From: Porticoccaceae bacterium
GTDB taxonomy: Bacteria; Pseudomonadota; Gammaproteobacteria; Pseudomonadales; Porticoccaceae
Assembly (NCBI GenBank): GCA_028280905.1
Contig: JANQKW010000250.1
Coordinates: 1 to 43,506 of the forward strand
Direction: 5' to 3'
DNA length: 43,506 nucleotides
The notes beneath the pieces are model-generated. The model worked only from the letters and a program-made list of their open reading frames with translations. It was not told where the DNA came from and did no database searches. Each line of letters starts with the position of its first letter. Within the stretch, counting starts at the first letter, position 1. A program made the position numbers and the translations under genes. This document shows positions 25,615 through 34,676 of this stretch, piece by piece.

Positions 25615-26625
25615 ATGAAAAAGCAACTAGGTTCCAAAGCAATTGTCATGGCTCTGAGCCTTATCGCCATTACCTTCTTCCTATTGGTTTCCAGGACTAA
25701 CGCTGATCCTTTGCGGGTTATTGTTTTCCCAGGTGGCTTTAACTGGCCGATTTGGGCAGCGATGGAGCAGGGGTATTTTGCAGAGGAAGGCGTTGAGGTC
25801 GAGCTGACACCAACCAAGGGCTCGGCTTTTCAAATGCAAGCATTGATAGAGGGGCGGTTTGACATTGCGATGACGGCTATGGATAACGTTATCGCCTATC
25901 AGGAGGGACAAGGTGCGGTTAAACCGGACAAACCCGTTAATCTGGCTGCCATTATGGGCGCGGATAATGGCTTTTTAAGCCTGATCAGCGCTTGCGAGAT
26001 AGACAGTATCGCCGGGTTAAAGGGGCAAAAAGTCGCTGTCGACGCGATGACGACGGGTTACGCCTTTGTGCTCTTTGAGATGCTGGCCAGAGAAGGCTTA
26101 TGGCCAGATGGGGTTGAGGTTCAAAGTTTTGGCGGCGTTTCCAATCGCTTTAAGACGCTATTGGCCGGCGAGCATCAGGGAACGTTAATGATTACCCCGT
26201 TCGACATTATGTCGGTGAACAGGGGATACAATCAAATTGCCACCGCACTGGATACTGTAGGCGCTTATCAGGGCGTGGTCGCCGCGGTTCAGCGGGATTG
26301 GGCGGTCGAGCATAGAAGGCAGCTGGTAGCCTATATTAGGGGTTACTTAAAGGGCGTTAACTGGCTTTACCATGCGCAAAATCGAGGTAAGGCCGTACAG
26401 GTTCTGCTAAAAAATGTGCCGCAAATGGACGAGTCCCTGGCTTCAAAGAGCTATGAAATCCTGCTCCATCCTGAAACCGGATTTTTCAAGAATGCTGCAA
26501 TAGATCGAAGCGGTGTAGAAGAAGTGCTACGACTGAGGCGAACCTATGGTTCGCAGAAAGCAAGGTTACAGCGAGTGGATGCCTATATCGACACCAGCTT
26601 CCATCAGGAGGCTATCTCAAAATAG
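25615..26625 (+). CDS. ABC transporter substrate-binding protein, NMT1/SsuA-like (orphan)
   Basis: A 336-residue periplasmic binding protein with a signal peptide (residues 1-30, ending RTNA). The mature start is LRVIVFPGGFNWPIWAAMEQ and then GYFAEEGVEVEL, which is typical of the NMT1/THI5 and SsuA/TauA group that binds sulfonates, thiamine precursors or aromatic acids. Further marks are GRFDIAMTAMDNVIAYQ near 83-99 and LKGQKVAVDAMTTGYAF near 138-154. The open frame extends upstream to 25516, but that part lies across the terminator; AAGGAA 5 bases before 25615 fixes the start. No permease or ATPase gene is nearby, so it either borrows a distant transporter or serves another role. Confidence 0.88.
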   Translation: MKKQLGSKAIVMALSLIAITFFLLVSRTNADPLRVIVFPGGFNWPIWAAMEQGYFAEEGVEVELTPTKGSAFQMQALIEGRFDIAMTAMDNVIAYQEGQGAVKPDKPVNLAAIMGADNGFLSLISACEIDSIAGLKGQKVAVDAMTTGYAFVLFEMLAREGLWPDGVEVQSFGGVSNRFKTLLAGEHQGTLMITPFDIMSVNRGYNQIATALDTVGAYQGVVAAVQRDWAVEHRRQLVAYIRGYLKGVNWLYHAQNRGKAVQVLLKNVPQMDESLASKSYEILLHPETGFFKNAAIDRSGVEEVLRLRRTYGSQKARLQRVDAYIDTSFHQEAISK

Positions 26626-26666
26626 CTCAATGTCTCAGGGAACTAATGAGCGCCAATACCGACGTG

Positions 26667-27764
26667 TTATTTGGGCGCCACCCTAATCACTTTACCCCTG
26701 TCGCTGTCGGTAAGAATGTAGAGCAGCCCATCAGGCCCCGTCCTGATATCGCGAATGCGTTCACCAATTTCTTCAAACAGGGTTTCTTCCGCTACAAACT
26801 GGCCATTTTCCAAATCGATTCGGCGCACGTCCTTGTCGGCCAGCGCCCCCAAAAACAAATCTCCCCGCCATTGCGGGAAGGCTTCCCCGTCGTAGAATGT
26901 CATGCCCGATGGCGCAATGCTGGGTGTCCAGTATCGGATGGGATCGACAATGCCCCTCTGGCGGGTAAACGGAGAGACCTTGGCGCCCGAGTAGTTCACG
27001 CCATGGGTGGTGACAGGCCATCCATAGTTGCCGTCGGGTTTGACCAGGTTCAATTCGTCGCCTCCCCGCGGGCCATGGTCATGCAGGTAAAGGGTATCGG
27101 TAGTCGCATCATAGGCCAACCCTTGCGGGCTGCGAATACCATAGGCATAGACTTTGGGGTCGCCGTTCTCCCCACTGGCATGGGGGTTGTCGGAAGGCAC
27201 CGAGCCATCCTTGTTGATGCGGATGACCTTGCCCAGCTGCCCAAACCTGTCCTGCGCGGCCTCGCGGTACTGAAATCCGTCGCCTGTGGTAATAAACAGC
27301 GTGCCGTCATTCACAAACTGCAGTTTTCCACCATAGTGAACCGCTGTGTCCTTGGGGTTTTTCACGGTAAAAATGTCAGTCACGTCCTCGAGCCCATTGT
27401 CCACCAGGGTAGCCCTGATCACCCGTGTGGCGTTACTGTTTGGGTCCCCGTGGGCAAAGGCCAGGTAAAGGGTTTGGTTGGAACTGAAGTCCGGGTCCAG
27501 CGCCACATCGAAATAACCTCCCTGGCTTTCCACATAGGTTTCAGGCGTATTGGCTATCGGCTCCCCAATATCGCCGGAGGATGAGATAATGCGCAGCTCC
27601 CCAGCGCGCATGGATACCAAATAATTCCCGTCGGGCAAAAACGCGATACACCAGGGATAATTCAAGCCATCCGCCACTGTGTGCAGCGTGTACTGCGCAG
27701 CCTGCACGGAATTGACCAGCAGTCCGTATGCGAGGCAAGATACTAAAAAAAAGGTTTTATACAT
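26667..27764 (-). CDS. PQQ-dependent sugar dehydrogenase (soluble aldose dehydrogenase type)
   Basis: A 365-residue exported six-bladed propeller of the glucose/sorbosone dehydrogenase family (like E. coli YliI). The signal peptide ends near SVQA (residue 22). Family marks are the catalytic-His segment AVHYGGKLQF near 140-149, YGIRSPQGLAYD near 209-220 and HDHGPRGGDELNLVKPDGNYGW near 228-249 (PQQ and Ca region). It oxidises aldoses or related alcohols in the periplasm. It is convergent with the binding-protein gene, with only 41 bp between stops. No link to the aromatic regulon is visible. Confidence 0.88.
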   Translation of the reverse strand: MYKTFFLVSCLAYGLLVNSVQAAQYTLHTVADGLNYPWCIAFLPDGNYLVSMRAGELRIISSSGDIGEPIANTPETYVESQGGYFDVALDPDFSSNQTLYLAFAHGDPNSNATRVIRATLVDNGLEDVTDIFTVKNPKDTAVHYGGKLQFVNDGTLFITTGDGFQYREAAQDRFGQLGKVIRINKDGSVPSDNPHASGENGDPKVYAYGIRSPQGLAYDATTDTLYLHDHGPRGGDELNLVKPDGNYGWPVTTHGVNYSGAKVSPFTRQRGIVDPIRYWTPSIAPSGMTFYDGEAFPQWRGDLFLGALADKDVRRIDLENGQFVAEETLFEEIGERIRDIRTGPDGLLYILTDSDRGKVIRVAPK

Positions 27765-27878
27765 TGTCTTCTTCTGTAGAATTGCGGTTCTTACATTTTA
27801 CAAAAAAAACCTGTTAGTGCCAGCGTCTGGATGCCGGTACGCATATAGGTTCAGCTGAATGTGGCTAGGTTGTGAATC

Positions 27879-28334
27879 ATGGTAAAGAAAGTAGTGGGTT
27901 TTGTCGTAGGCGTATTAGTCACCTATTTGGTGGCGGTTCCGCTGGTGTCTCAGTTCAATATCCTCAGTATTACTCAACTGGGCTATCCGGTTTCCATCGG
28001 TGATCGGGTGAATACCGCGCTACACGATATTGTGGGCATGGTGCAGATTTATTTACCTGTTATAGTGATAGGTCTTCTTATTGCCTGGTTGTTTACCGGG
28101 TTGTTACTGACCCGCTTGATTCCCCGATCCGCGTTCCTCTATTGCCTGGCTGGATTCACCGGCCTCGTTGCTATTCACATCATTCTCTATATGGTTTTTG
28201 GGGTCAACGGCGTAGCCGCCACCCGCAATGTTTTCGGCTTGTTATCGCAGGGGTTGGCGGGAGCTGTAGGGGGCTGGGTATTCTATAGGCTTGCCTTCGA
28301 CGCCGGCGGCGCGGACAGGGTGCGGCCGGAGTGA
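27879..28334 (+). CDS. Small integral membrane protein, unknown function
   Basis: A 151-residue protein with four membrane segments (near residues 5-26, 54-78, 84-106 and 117-138). I do not recognise a family. It is divergent from the sugar dehydrogenase, with 114 bp between starts, and precedes the crotonase-like gene by 172 bp. The ATG at 27879 has no strong ribosome site, but hydropathy and codon use are those of a real gene. Confidence 0.7.
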   Translation: MVKKVVGFVVGVLVTYLVAVPLVSQFNILSITQLGYPVSIGDRVNTALHDIVGMVQIYLPVIVIGLLIAWLFTGLLLTRLIPRSAFLYCLAGFTGLVAIHIILYMVFGVNGVAATRNVFGLLSQGLAGAVGGWVFYRLAFDAGGADRVRPE

Positions 28335-28506
28335 TCCGGCAGCCAGGCACGCTCGGTAAAGTCCGAATGGTATCCGGAAACAATATGGCGTGTGTCGCTA
28401 CTCAGATTCTGCTCGCTACAAGGGTTAGTGACGTGCTTTAATGTGACGAGCGAGCTTTTCCGCGGATTCGCGCCCGCGTTACCCCAGACGAGAGGAGGAT
28501 ACAGCC

Positions 28507-29241
28507 GTGGCTTACGAACATTGGCTATTAGAAGAACAACATAACTACGCGATACTTACCCTCAACCGGCCCGAGGTCAAAAACGCGTTGAACTCCAAGA
28601 TGCGGGCGGAGTTTTCGGACTTCGTGCTTAACCGCGCTAAGAACTACAACGCGGTGGTTCTGGCGGGGTCCGGCGATGTTTTTTGCTCGGGCATGGATAT
28701 GAAAGAGCCTCTCGGACCGCAGGAATCGAGGGATCAGTGGGGTATATTCCGGGACTTCTACAACTGCACAACCCCGTTTATCGGTGCGATTAACGGCAAG
28801 GTCAGGGGCGCCGGCCTAACCCTGGTAACGGCCTGTGATATTGTGATTTCCGAGCCGGATGTGGACTATGGTCAGCCGCAGATTCGCCATGGGTTTATCG
28901 GCACCGTCGCGGCGCCCAACATGCTGTTGCAAACCGGTAAAAAATACGTGGCGGAGATGGTGCTGACGGGGCTGCCCATGCCTCCGGAACGCATGCTCCA
29001 GGCCGGGTTGGTGAATTCCATCTGCGCGTCGGGCGAATCGGTTAACGAAGCAAAAAAATTGGCTGAAGTGATGTCTGAATACAAGCGAGAGACACTGATG
29101 TTCGCCAAAAAAATGCTGAGTCAAATTCCCTACGGCGATGATGAGCGAGATGAAACTATTGGGAAAGTGGGTGGGTTTGTCCGCGAAGCCTATGGTGATA
29201 TCAAGGATCGTGTTATCGAGCGTGGCGATAGGAAGCAGTAG
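28507..29241 (+). CDS. Crotonase-fold protein (enoyl-CoA hydratase/isomerase family) lacking catalytic glutamates
   Basis: A 244-residue crotonase-superfamily protein starting at GTG behind a strong GAGGAGGA site. The fold marks are present: LNRPEVKNALNS (19-30), the first oxyanion segment FCSGMDM (59-65) and the second INGKVRGAGLTL (95-106). Aligned with rat enoyl-CoA hydratase, the two catalytic glutamates (144 and 164) correspond to Thr105 (GLTLV) and Gln125 (GQPQI). It therefore should not hydrate enoyl-CoA by the usual mechanism. Members with other residues act as thioesterases, dehalogenases or isomerases. A strong terminator follows 36 bp after its stop. Confidence 0.88.
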   Translation: MAYEHWLLEEQHNYAILTLNRPEVKNALNSKMRAEFSDFVLNRAKNYNAVVLAGSGDVFCSGMDMKEPLGPQESRDQWGIFRDFYNCTTPFIGAINGKVRGAGLTLVTACDIVISEPDVDYGQPQIRHGFIGTVAAPNMLLQTGKKYVAEMVLTGLPMPPERMLQAGLVNSICASGESVNEAKKLAEVMSEYKRETLMFAKKMLSQIPYGDDERDETIGKVGGFVREAYGDIKDRVIERGDRKQ

Positions 29242-29277
29242 CGATCGAGCGAGGCTAAGCTACCCCTTAGCAATCGC

Positions 29278-29304
29278 AAAAAGCCCGGCTCGCCGGGTTT
29301 TTTT
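29278..29304 (+). terminator. Rho-independent terminator
   Basis: A short A-run, then CCCGG-CTCG-CCGGG (29284-29297, extendable by one pair) and seven T residues. It ends the crotonase-like gene transcript; the A-run on the left could let it also work in the other direction. Confidence 0.88.
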
Positions 29305-29533
29305 ATGCTCGGTTCACCGGTTGTGGTTGATGCCAATCACCAGATAAAAAGGTGATGGTTTTCCCAAAAAAACAGTTTAAATATGAACCGGTTAACCGTT
29401 TCCGCAGGATTTCTTGCCACTGGTTTGTAAACAGAGTAGATTGTTCTTCGGCGAAATACGTAACAACGGAACTGATAATTATAAATAGCCCTCTCCGCGT
29501 TAAGCGGATAAGGGCTGCAATTCAAAATTGCCG

Positions 29534-32500
29534 ATGAGCAACGCCCAATCAGACAATAAGAATGACGCGCTTACATCCGCCGAATTGGCTAAATCTGATG
29601 TCATCAGGCAGCCAAGACCTCGCGACCATGCCTTGGCTTCAGGGCTGTTAGCACTATCCTGTATCGCCACTATCATCCTAGCCAGCTTTTCAATTACATT
29701 TCTGTGGTTTCCCCACAGCATCCTGTTGGGGCTTGTTCTGGTTTACGGTCGGACAGTCATCCCCACGCTCATCGCCAGCATCACGCTGTTTATGTTGGCC
29801 TGGGGGTTCTATCTGGGGATGCCCTGGGAGCATGTTGATGAAACCCTGTTGATGTTGCCTGTGCCCATGGCGGTGCAAATGCTGTGTGGCTACTATCTGA
29901 TTTGTCGCTGGGCCGGATGGCCGAACCTGTTGATCGAGGAAAAACCGATTCTCAAGTTTATCCTGATAGTCGTGTTGACCAGCGCCATTACGCCGCTTGC
30001 GACTACCGCGCTGCGCGTTCAGATGGGCTTTTACGCCCCGTCGGAATTTGCCACTTACTTTTTTAATTGGTGGATTAGGTGCGGCTTGACATCCGTAGTC
30101 GTTACGCCGTTGGTGCTGGCTTCCCTGGCCTCGCCCAGGCCTATATGGCGCCCGCGAATCATCCGTATGGGCCTGCCCATACTCGTTGGGCTATTTGCCA
30201 TAGCCGTCATTGACCTAAACTTTTTATCTTCCGAACAAGATCGCATCGACGCGCAAGTCAAGAGTTCGATGGACCAGTCGGCACAGCGGCTGGAGGTGCA
30301 AATGGCCGCGGATTTGGAGATTATCCGCGCGTTAAAAGCGGTATTCGATACTGACAGCGAGCTTTCGCGGGAGGCGTTTAGCAGGCTGGCCAAGGATGCA
30401 ATCGCGCGGCGCCCGACCATAGAATCGATTTCATGGAAGCGCCATGTCAGGCATTCGGAACTCGACGAATTTATTCGGAAGGTGCGGGCGTCCGGGTTTC
30501 CGGAGTTTCAAGTTACCGAGATTAATCCGCAGCAAACTCAGTTGGTAAAGGCTAACGTTAGAGACAATTATACCGTGCTGACCTATGTGGAGCCCATGTC
30601 CAGGTGGAAGGACATTGTCGGGATGGACACCAGCGCCCATTCCGAAGCGCTGGCTTTAGAGGCGGAGGCAGCGGCTCGCGACTCCGGCCAAATTACGCTC
30701 ACTTCCCCTTACCGTCGGAAGAAATACCCCCACGAACTGGTTATGACTGTCTCGATTCCGGTATACCGTGACGGGGCAACACCCCAGCAGCTGGCGGAGC
30801 GCCGCGGCGCCATTTACGGGACCGTCAGCATGGTTTACTCAGTCGGCAATATGATCGAGCAACATATACTGTCCGCATTGCCGAAAAGTTTTTTTATCTG
30901 TGTGTATGACCAGGACGCCACCTGGGCGGGGCCTTTGATTTACGGCGATAAAGCGGAGTGTGACGCAGCGACTGAAAAAGCGTTTATGGAACTACCCATC
31001 AACGTCGGTGACCGGCGCTGGCGCGCTTATTTTTATCGCATCAACCCGGTTTTTGCGTACTATACGGAGTCACATATATACCTTTTGTCAGGCGCGAAAC
31101 TGTTTCTCGCAACTTTCGTATTTTGGCTGTTCAGTATTACCGGCCGGCAGGTCCGGGATGAAGCGCTGGTGCACAGGCGCACCGAACAGTTGCGCGATGA
31201 GATCGATTCGCGAGAGCGGGCCGAACTAAAGTTGGTTTCCAGCAATCGAATGCTGACGGCGGTCTACGCGGGGCTCTCCGACTATTTGCATGGCATTACG
31301 GCGCAGCTCGCGCTGCAAAACCTGCTGAACGACGTCGTCAATCTGACCAATAGTGAAGGAGGGTTTATCGGTGAATTTCATACGGATAACCAGGGCCAGG
31401 CGGTACTGAGGGCTAAACTGTCAAACAATTTTGCCTGGGCCGACAAACGTTGGTTGGCCGATGACGACGGTTGGCTGGAGTATCAGCGAGGGGACAGCAT
31501 ACTGAACAAATTGTTTGGTGAAAAACAGCTGTGGCTGGTCAACGATCCCCAAAACGACCCGACAATTAGTCCGTTGCTTCCCGGCAACCATCCCCTGCAC
31601 TGCTTTGTCTATATCCCTTTTGTCCATCAGGACGAAGTCATCGGGGCGATGGGCATTTACAATAGGCCCGGAGGTTACGACGGTGACCTGGTGGATTACC
31701 TACAGCCGTTCGTGGCTACCTGTAACGCGTTGATGATAAGCCTGTTAAATGACAGGGCGCGGGACGCCCTTACAGAGGAACTCTCCTATCAAGCCAGCCA
31801 CGACTCACTGACCGGATTGGCGAATCGGGCTCAGTTTGAAGCGCGATTGGAGTACCTGCTGGACACTCAGGAAACGGATAGCGGTGAGCATACACTGTGT
31901 TTTTTCGACCTGGATCAATTCAAAGTGGTGAATGACACTTGCGGTCATGCTGCCGGAGACGTGCTGCTCAAGCAAATCAGCAGGCTGGTTAAATACCATA
32001 TCAGAAAATCCGATATGTTGGCGCGTTTTGGCGGCGATGAGTTCGCGTTGATAATCGAGTTTTGCCCCTTTGAAACCGCGATGGAAATAGCCGGCAGGAT
32101 TCGGTGTGCAATTGAGGAACACAGATTCTCCTGGGATAACAAGTCCTTCTCCGTTAGCGTCAGCATCGGGATGGTGCCGGTGAGTGGCAAGGACGCCTCT
32201 AAATTATTGCAGCAGGCGGATGCGGCCTGCTACGAAGCCAAGCACCAAGGCCGCAACAGAGTGCATGTGTTTAGTGAAACGGATGCCTCAGTGGAGGGAC
32301 AATCCGGCGGCATGCATTTGGTGGCGCAGATCAATGAGGCCTTGGAGTTAGATCGCTTCGAGTTATTCGCGCAGCCGATCATAGCGACCGCAGGGGATAG
32401 AAGCTGCATTCAACATCTAGAGCTGCTGGTTCGGATGCGATCGAGCGGCGGCAAACTGGTACCCCCGGGCGCGTTCCTGGCGGCGGCGGAGCGGTATAAT

Positions 32501-33085
32501 TTGGCGGTCAAGATCGATCGCTGGGTGGTGGGACACGCGTTGTTTTGGATGTCCCGCTTCGAAGATCGAATGTCCCGGCTTCCGCAGTGTTGTATTAACT
32601 TATCCGGTCAAAGCCTCAGCAATGAAGCGGTTTTAAGTTATCTGGTCGAACGAATTAACTACTACCAAATTCCCGCGGAAAAACTGTGCTTCGAGATAAC
32701 TGAAACAGCTGCAATTACCAATTTGCTGGATGCCACGCATTTCATTGACGAAATGAAGCAACTCGGCTGCCAGTTTGCGTTGGACGATTTTGGCAGCGGA
32801 TTATCATCCTACGGCTACCTGAAGAACCTACAGATCGATTACCTGAAGATCGACGGCGGATTTGTAAAGGATATCTGCACCGATCCCGTCGATTACGCTG
32901 TCGTTAAATCGATCAACGATATCGGTCACGCGATGGGCCTAAAAACCATCGCGGAGTTTGTCGAAAGCGACGAGGTTTTGTCCTGGCTGCAGCGACTGGG
33001 TGTGGACTATTCCCAGGGTTACGGCATTGGCCAGCCGGTTGCCCTCGCCGAATTTGATCGGCATTATCCCGGCACACTGCCTTAA
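29534..33085 (+). CDS. MASE1-CHASE-GAF-GGDEF-EAL cyclic-di-GMP signalling protein
   Basis: A 1183-residue membrane sensor. About residues 35-235 form a MASE1-like multi-helix membrane domain, 245-460 a CHASE extracytoplasmic sensor domain (PVYRDGATPQQLAERRGAIY near 415-434), then one more membrane helix near 520-538, a coiled stretch, a GAF-like domain near 585-720 and a GGDEF domain with the intact motif RFGGDEFALII near 831-841. The EAL domain keeps ELLVR at its signature, INLSGQSL, FEITETAAIT and the DDFGSG loop, so both synthase and phosphodiesterase sites look intact. ATG 29534 is preferred over TTG 29528; no strong ribosome site is visible. A terminator upstream isolates it. Confidence 0.92.
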   Translation: MSNAQSDNKNDALTSAELAKSDVIRQPRPRDHALASGLLALSCIATIILASFSITFLWFPHSILLGLVLVYGRTVIPTLIASITLFMLAWGFYLGMPWEHVDETLLMLPVPMAVQMLCGYYLICRWAGWPNLLIEEKPILKFILIVVLTSAITPLATTALRVQMGFYAPSEFATYFFNWWIRCGLTSVVVTPLVLASLASPRPIWRPRIIRMGLPILVGLFAIAVIDLNFLSSEQDRIDAQVKSSMDQSAQRLEVQMAADLEIIRALKAVFDTDSELSREAFSRLAKDAIARRPTIESISWKRHVRHSELDEFIRKVRASGFPEFQVTEINPQQTQLVKANVRDNYTVLTYVEPMSRWKDIVGMDTSAHSEALALEAEAAARDSGQITLTSPYRRKKYPHELVMTVSIPVYRDGATPQQLAERRGAIYGTVSMVYSVGNMIEQHILSALPKSFFICVYDQDATWAGPLIYGDKAECDAATEKAFMELPINVGDRRWRAYFYRINPVFAYYTESHIYLLSGAKLFLATFVFWLFSITGRQVRDEALVHRRTEQLRDEIDSRERAELKLVSSNRMLTAVYAGLSDYLHGITAQLALQNLLNDVVNLTNSEGGFIGEFHTDNQGQAVLRAKLSNNFAWADKRWLADDDGWLEYQRGDSILNKLFGEKQLWLVNDPQNDPTISPLLPGNHPLHCFVYIPFVHQDEVIGAMGIYNRPGGYDGDLVDYLQPFVATCNALMISLLNDRARDALTEELSYQASHDSLTGLANRAQFEARLEYLLDTQETDSGEHTLCFFDLDQFKVVNDTCGHAAGDVLLKQISRLVKYHIRKSDMLARFGGDEFALIIEFCPFETAMEIAGRIRCAIEEHRFSWDNKSFSVSVSIGMVPVSGKDASKLLQQADAACYEAKHQGRNRVHVFSETDASVEGQSGGMHLVAQINEALELDRFELFAQPIIATAGDRSCIQHLELLVRMRSSGGKLVPPGAFLAAAERYNLAVKIDRWVVGHALFWMSRFEDRMSRLPQCCINLSGQSLSNEAVLSYLVERINYYQIPAEKLCFEITETAAITNLLDATHFIDEMKQLGCQFALDDFGSGLSSYGYLKNLQIDYLKIDGGFVKDICTDPVDYAVVKSINDIGHAMGLKTIAEFVESDEVLSWLQRLGVDYSQGYGIGQPVALAEFDRHYPGTLP

Positions 33086-33164
33086 AGCCCTCAGATACGC
33101 CTATACTTAGTCAGAGGTTCCTTAAGATTAACGCATCGGAGGCGCCACTTAGGCGGTTGACATA

Positions 33165-34631
33165 ATGACCAGGCAGCAGGATCGGGATCCCGAGGGCCGG
33201 AGATTGCCGGTTAAACTCGACACCACCAGCAACGGTGAGTTCGCGCCGGTTCCGCTGGCGCCCGAGCACCACTACGCCAATCGCCTGGCGAGCGAATGGG
33301 CGGACAAAAACGCCCGGCGCTGCGGAGTCAGCCGGCGCGAGTTCCTGGTTTCAGCCTGCGGCGCCGCCTCTACTTTAATGGCCATGAACAGCGCCTATGC
33401 CGCGGTCGGCAAGTCGGGCGGCTTCTTTGCCTTGGCGCCGGAGGCCGACCTGGATCAGGGGGTGGCTGAGGCCTCACTGGAGGGTGGCGAGTTTATCTTC
33501 GATGTGCAGGGCCACTTTGTAAACCCCAACGGCGACTGGCTGAAGCAGCTTCCGGCCAGCCGCCGACCCCTTAGCTGGTCGCCCAAGGCCGGCTGCGTGT
33601 TGGCCGACCAGCCCGGGGCGCGAAGTTATCTGCGGTGCCTGGGCCCGGATGAGTTTATCAAGGATGTGTTTAAGGACTCGGACACGGACATGATAGTGCT
33701 GTCTTTCGTCCCGTCGAGGCGCGACGCCGAACCGCTCACCATAGAGGAAGCAGCCGCCACCGCCGAAATCGTCGAGCGAATGGACGGCACCCACCGCATG
33801 CTGCTGCACGGACGGGTAAATCCGAACCAGGCGGGCGACCTGGACGGCATGGACGAACTCGCCGAGCGCTATCCGATTGCGGCCTGGAAGACTTACACCC
33901 AGTGGGGGCCGAACGGAAAAGGCTACTTCCTGGACGAAGATATCGGTTTGGCGTTCATCGAGAAGGCCAGGAAGTTGGGGGTGAAAAATATCGCTATTCA
34001 CAAGGGGTTGCCGTTCAGCGGCTATCCGTACCGCTATTCCCTGTGCGATGACATTGGGCGTGTCGCCAGGCAGTACCCGGATGTTAACTTCCTGGTGTAT
34101 CACTCCGGCCTGGTGCCGGGTCAGCCGGAGGGCCCCTATAATGCGGCGAGAAACGAAGGCATCGATTCACTGATTCGGACGGTGCTCGAGAACGACGTAG
34201 CGAATGCCAATGTCTATGCCGAACTGGGTTCGACCTGGCGCTTGCTGATGCGCGATCCCAACTCGGCCGCCCACGGCTTGGGCAAGCTGCTGAAGTATGT
34301 GGGGGAGAACAATGTGCTCTGGGGCACCGATTCCATCTGGTACGGTTCGCCCCAGGACCAGATCCAGGCTTTCCGGACCTTCCAGATCGCCGAAGCACTC
34401 CGCGAGCAACACGGCTATCCGGAAATCACAGCGCAAATCCGCGCCGGCGTGTTCGGCCGCAATGCGATGAAGCCCTACGGCATAAGCGAAGCGGAGATGC
34501 GGCTAAGGACCCGCGACGACCGAGTGGCGCGGGAGCGGCTGGCCTACCGCGAACAACCCAACCCCCACTTCCGCACCTATGGCCCAAAAACTAATGAGGA
34601 ATTTCTGAACCTCAGGCAATGGGGTGGATAG
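33165..34631 (+). CDS. Tat-exported amidohydrolase (amidohydrolase-2 / ACMSD-like family)
   Basis: A 488-residue metal-dependent hydrolase. A twin-arginine signal SRREFLVSACGAASTLMA lies unusually deep, near residues 56-73, after a long polar N-terminal segment. The TIM-barrel part shows FDVQGHFVNP (near 109-118; only one His of the usual DxHxH), IAIHKGLPF near 278-286, NFLVYHSGLVPG near 308-319 and LWGTDSIWYG near 387-396. These are the ligand positions of the amidohydrolase-2 family of decarboxylases and lactonases. The substrate is unknown. It stands alone, 79 bp after the GGDEF-EAL gene, and is convergent with the SDR gene. Confidence 0.85.
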   Translation: MTRQQDRDPEGRRLPVKLDTTSNGEFAPVPLAPEHHYANRLASEWADKNARRCGVSRREFLVSACGAASTLMAMNSAYAAVGKSGGFFALAPEADLDQGVAEASLEGGEFIFDVQGHFVNPNGDWLKQLPASRRPLSWSPKAGCVLADQPGARSYLRCLGPDEFIKDVFKDSDTDMIVLSFVPSRRDAEPLTIEEAAATAEIVERMDGTHRMLLHGRVNPNQAGDLDGMDELAERYPIAAWKTYTQWGPNGKGYFLDEDIGLAFIEKARKLGVKNIAIHKGLPFSGYPYRYSLCDDIGRVARQYPDVNFLVYHSGLVPGQPEGPYNAARNEGIDSLIRTVLENDVANANVYAELGSTWRLLMRDPNSAAHGLGKLLKYVGENNVLWGTDSIWYGSPQDQIQAFRTFQIAEALREQHGYPEITAQIRAGVFGRNAMKPYGISEAEMRLRTRDDRVARERLAYREQPNPHFRTYGPKTNEEFLNLRQWGG

Positions 34632-34676
34632 CGCGTTATGCTCCGGCGCTGCCCGCCGAATGCACCCTAAGTTGTG

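Noticed and set aside
26646..27584. 312-codon open frame on the plus strand
   Set aside because: Antisense shadow of the PQQ-type sugar dehydrogenase, whose signal peptide and motifs are clear on the other strand.
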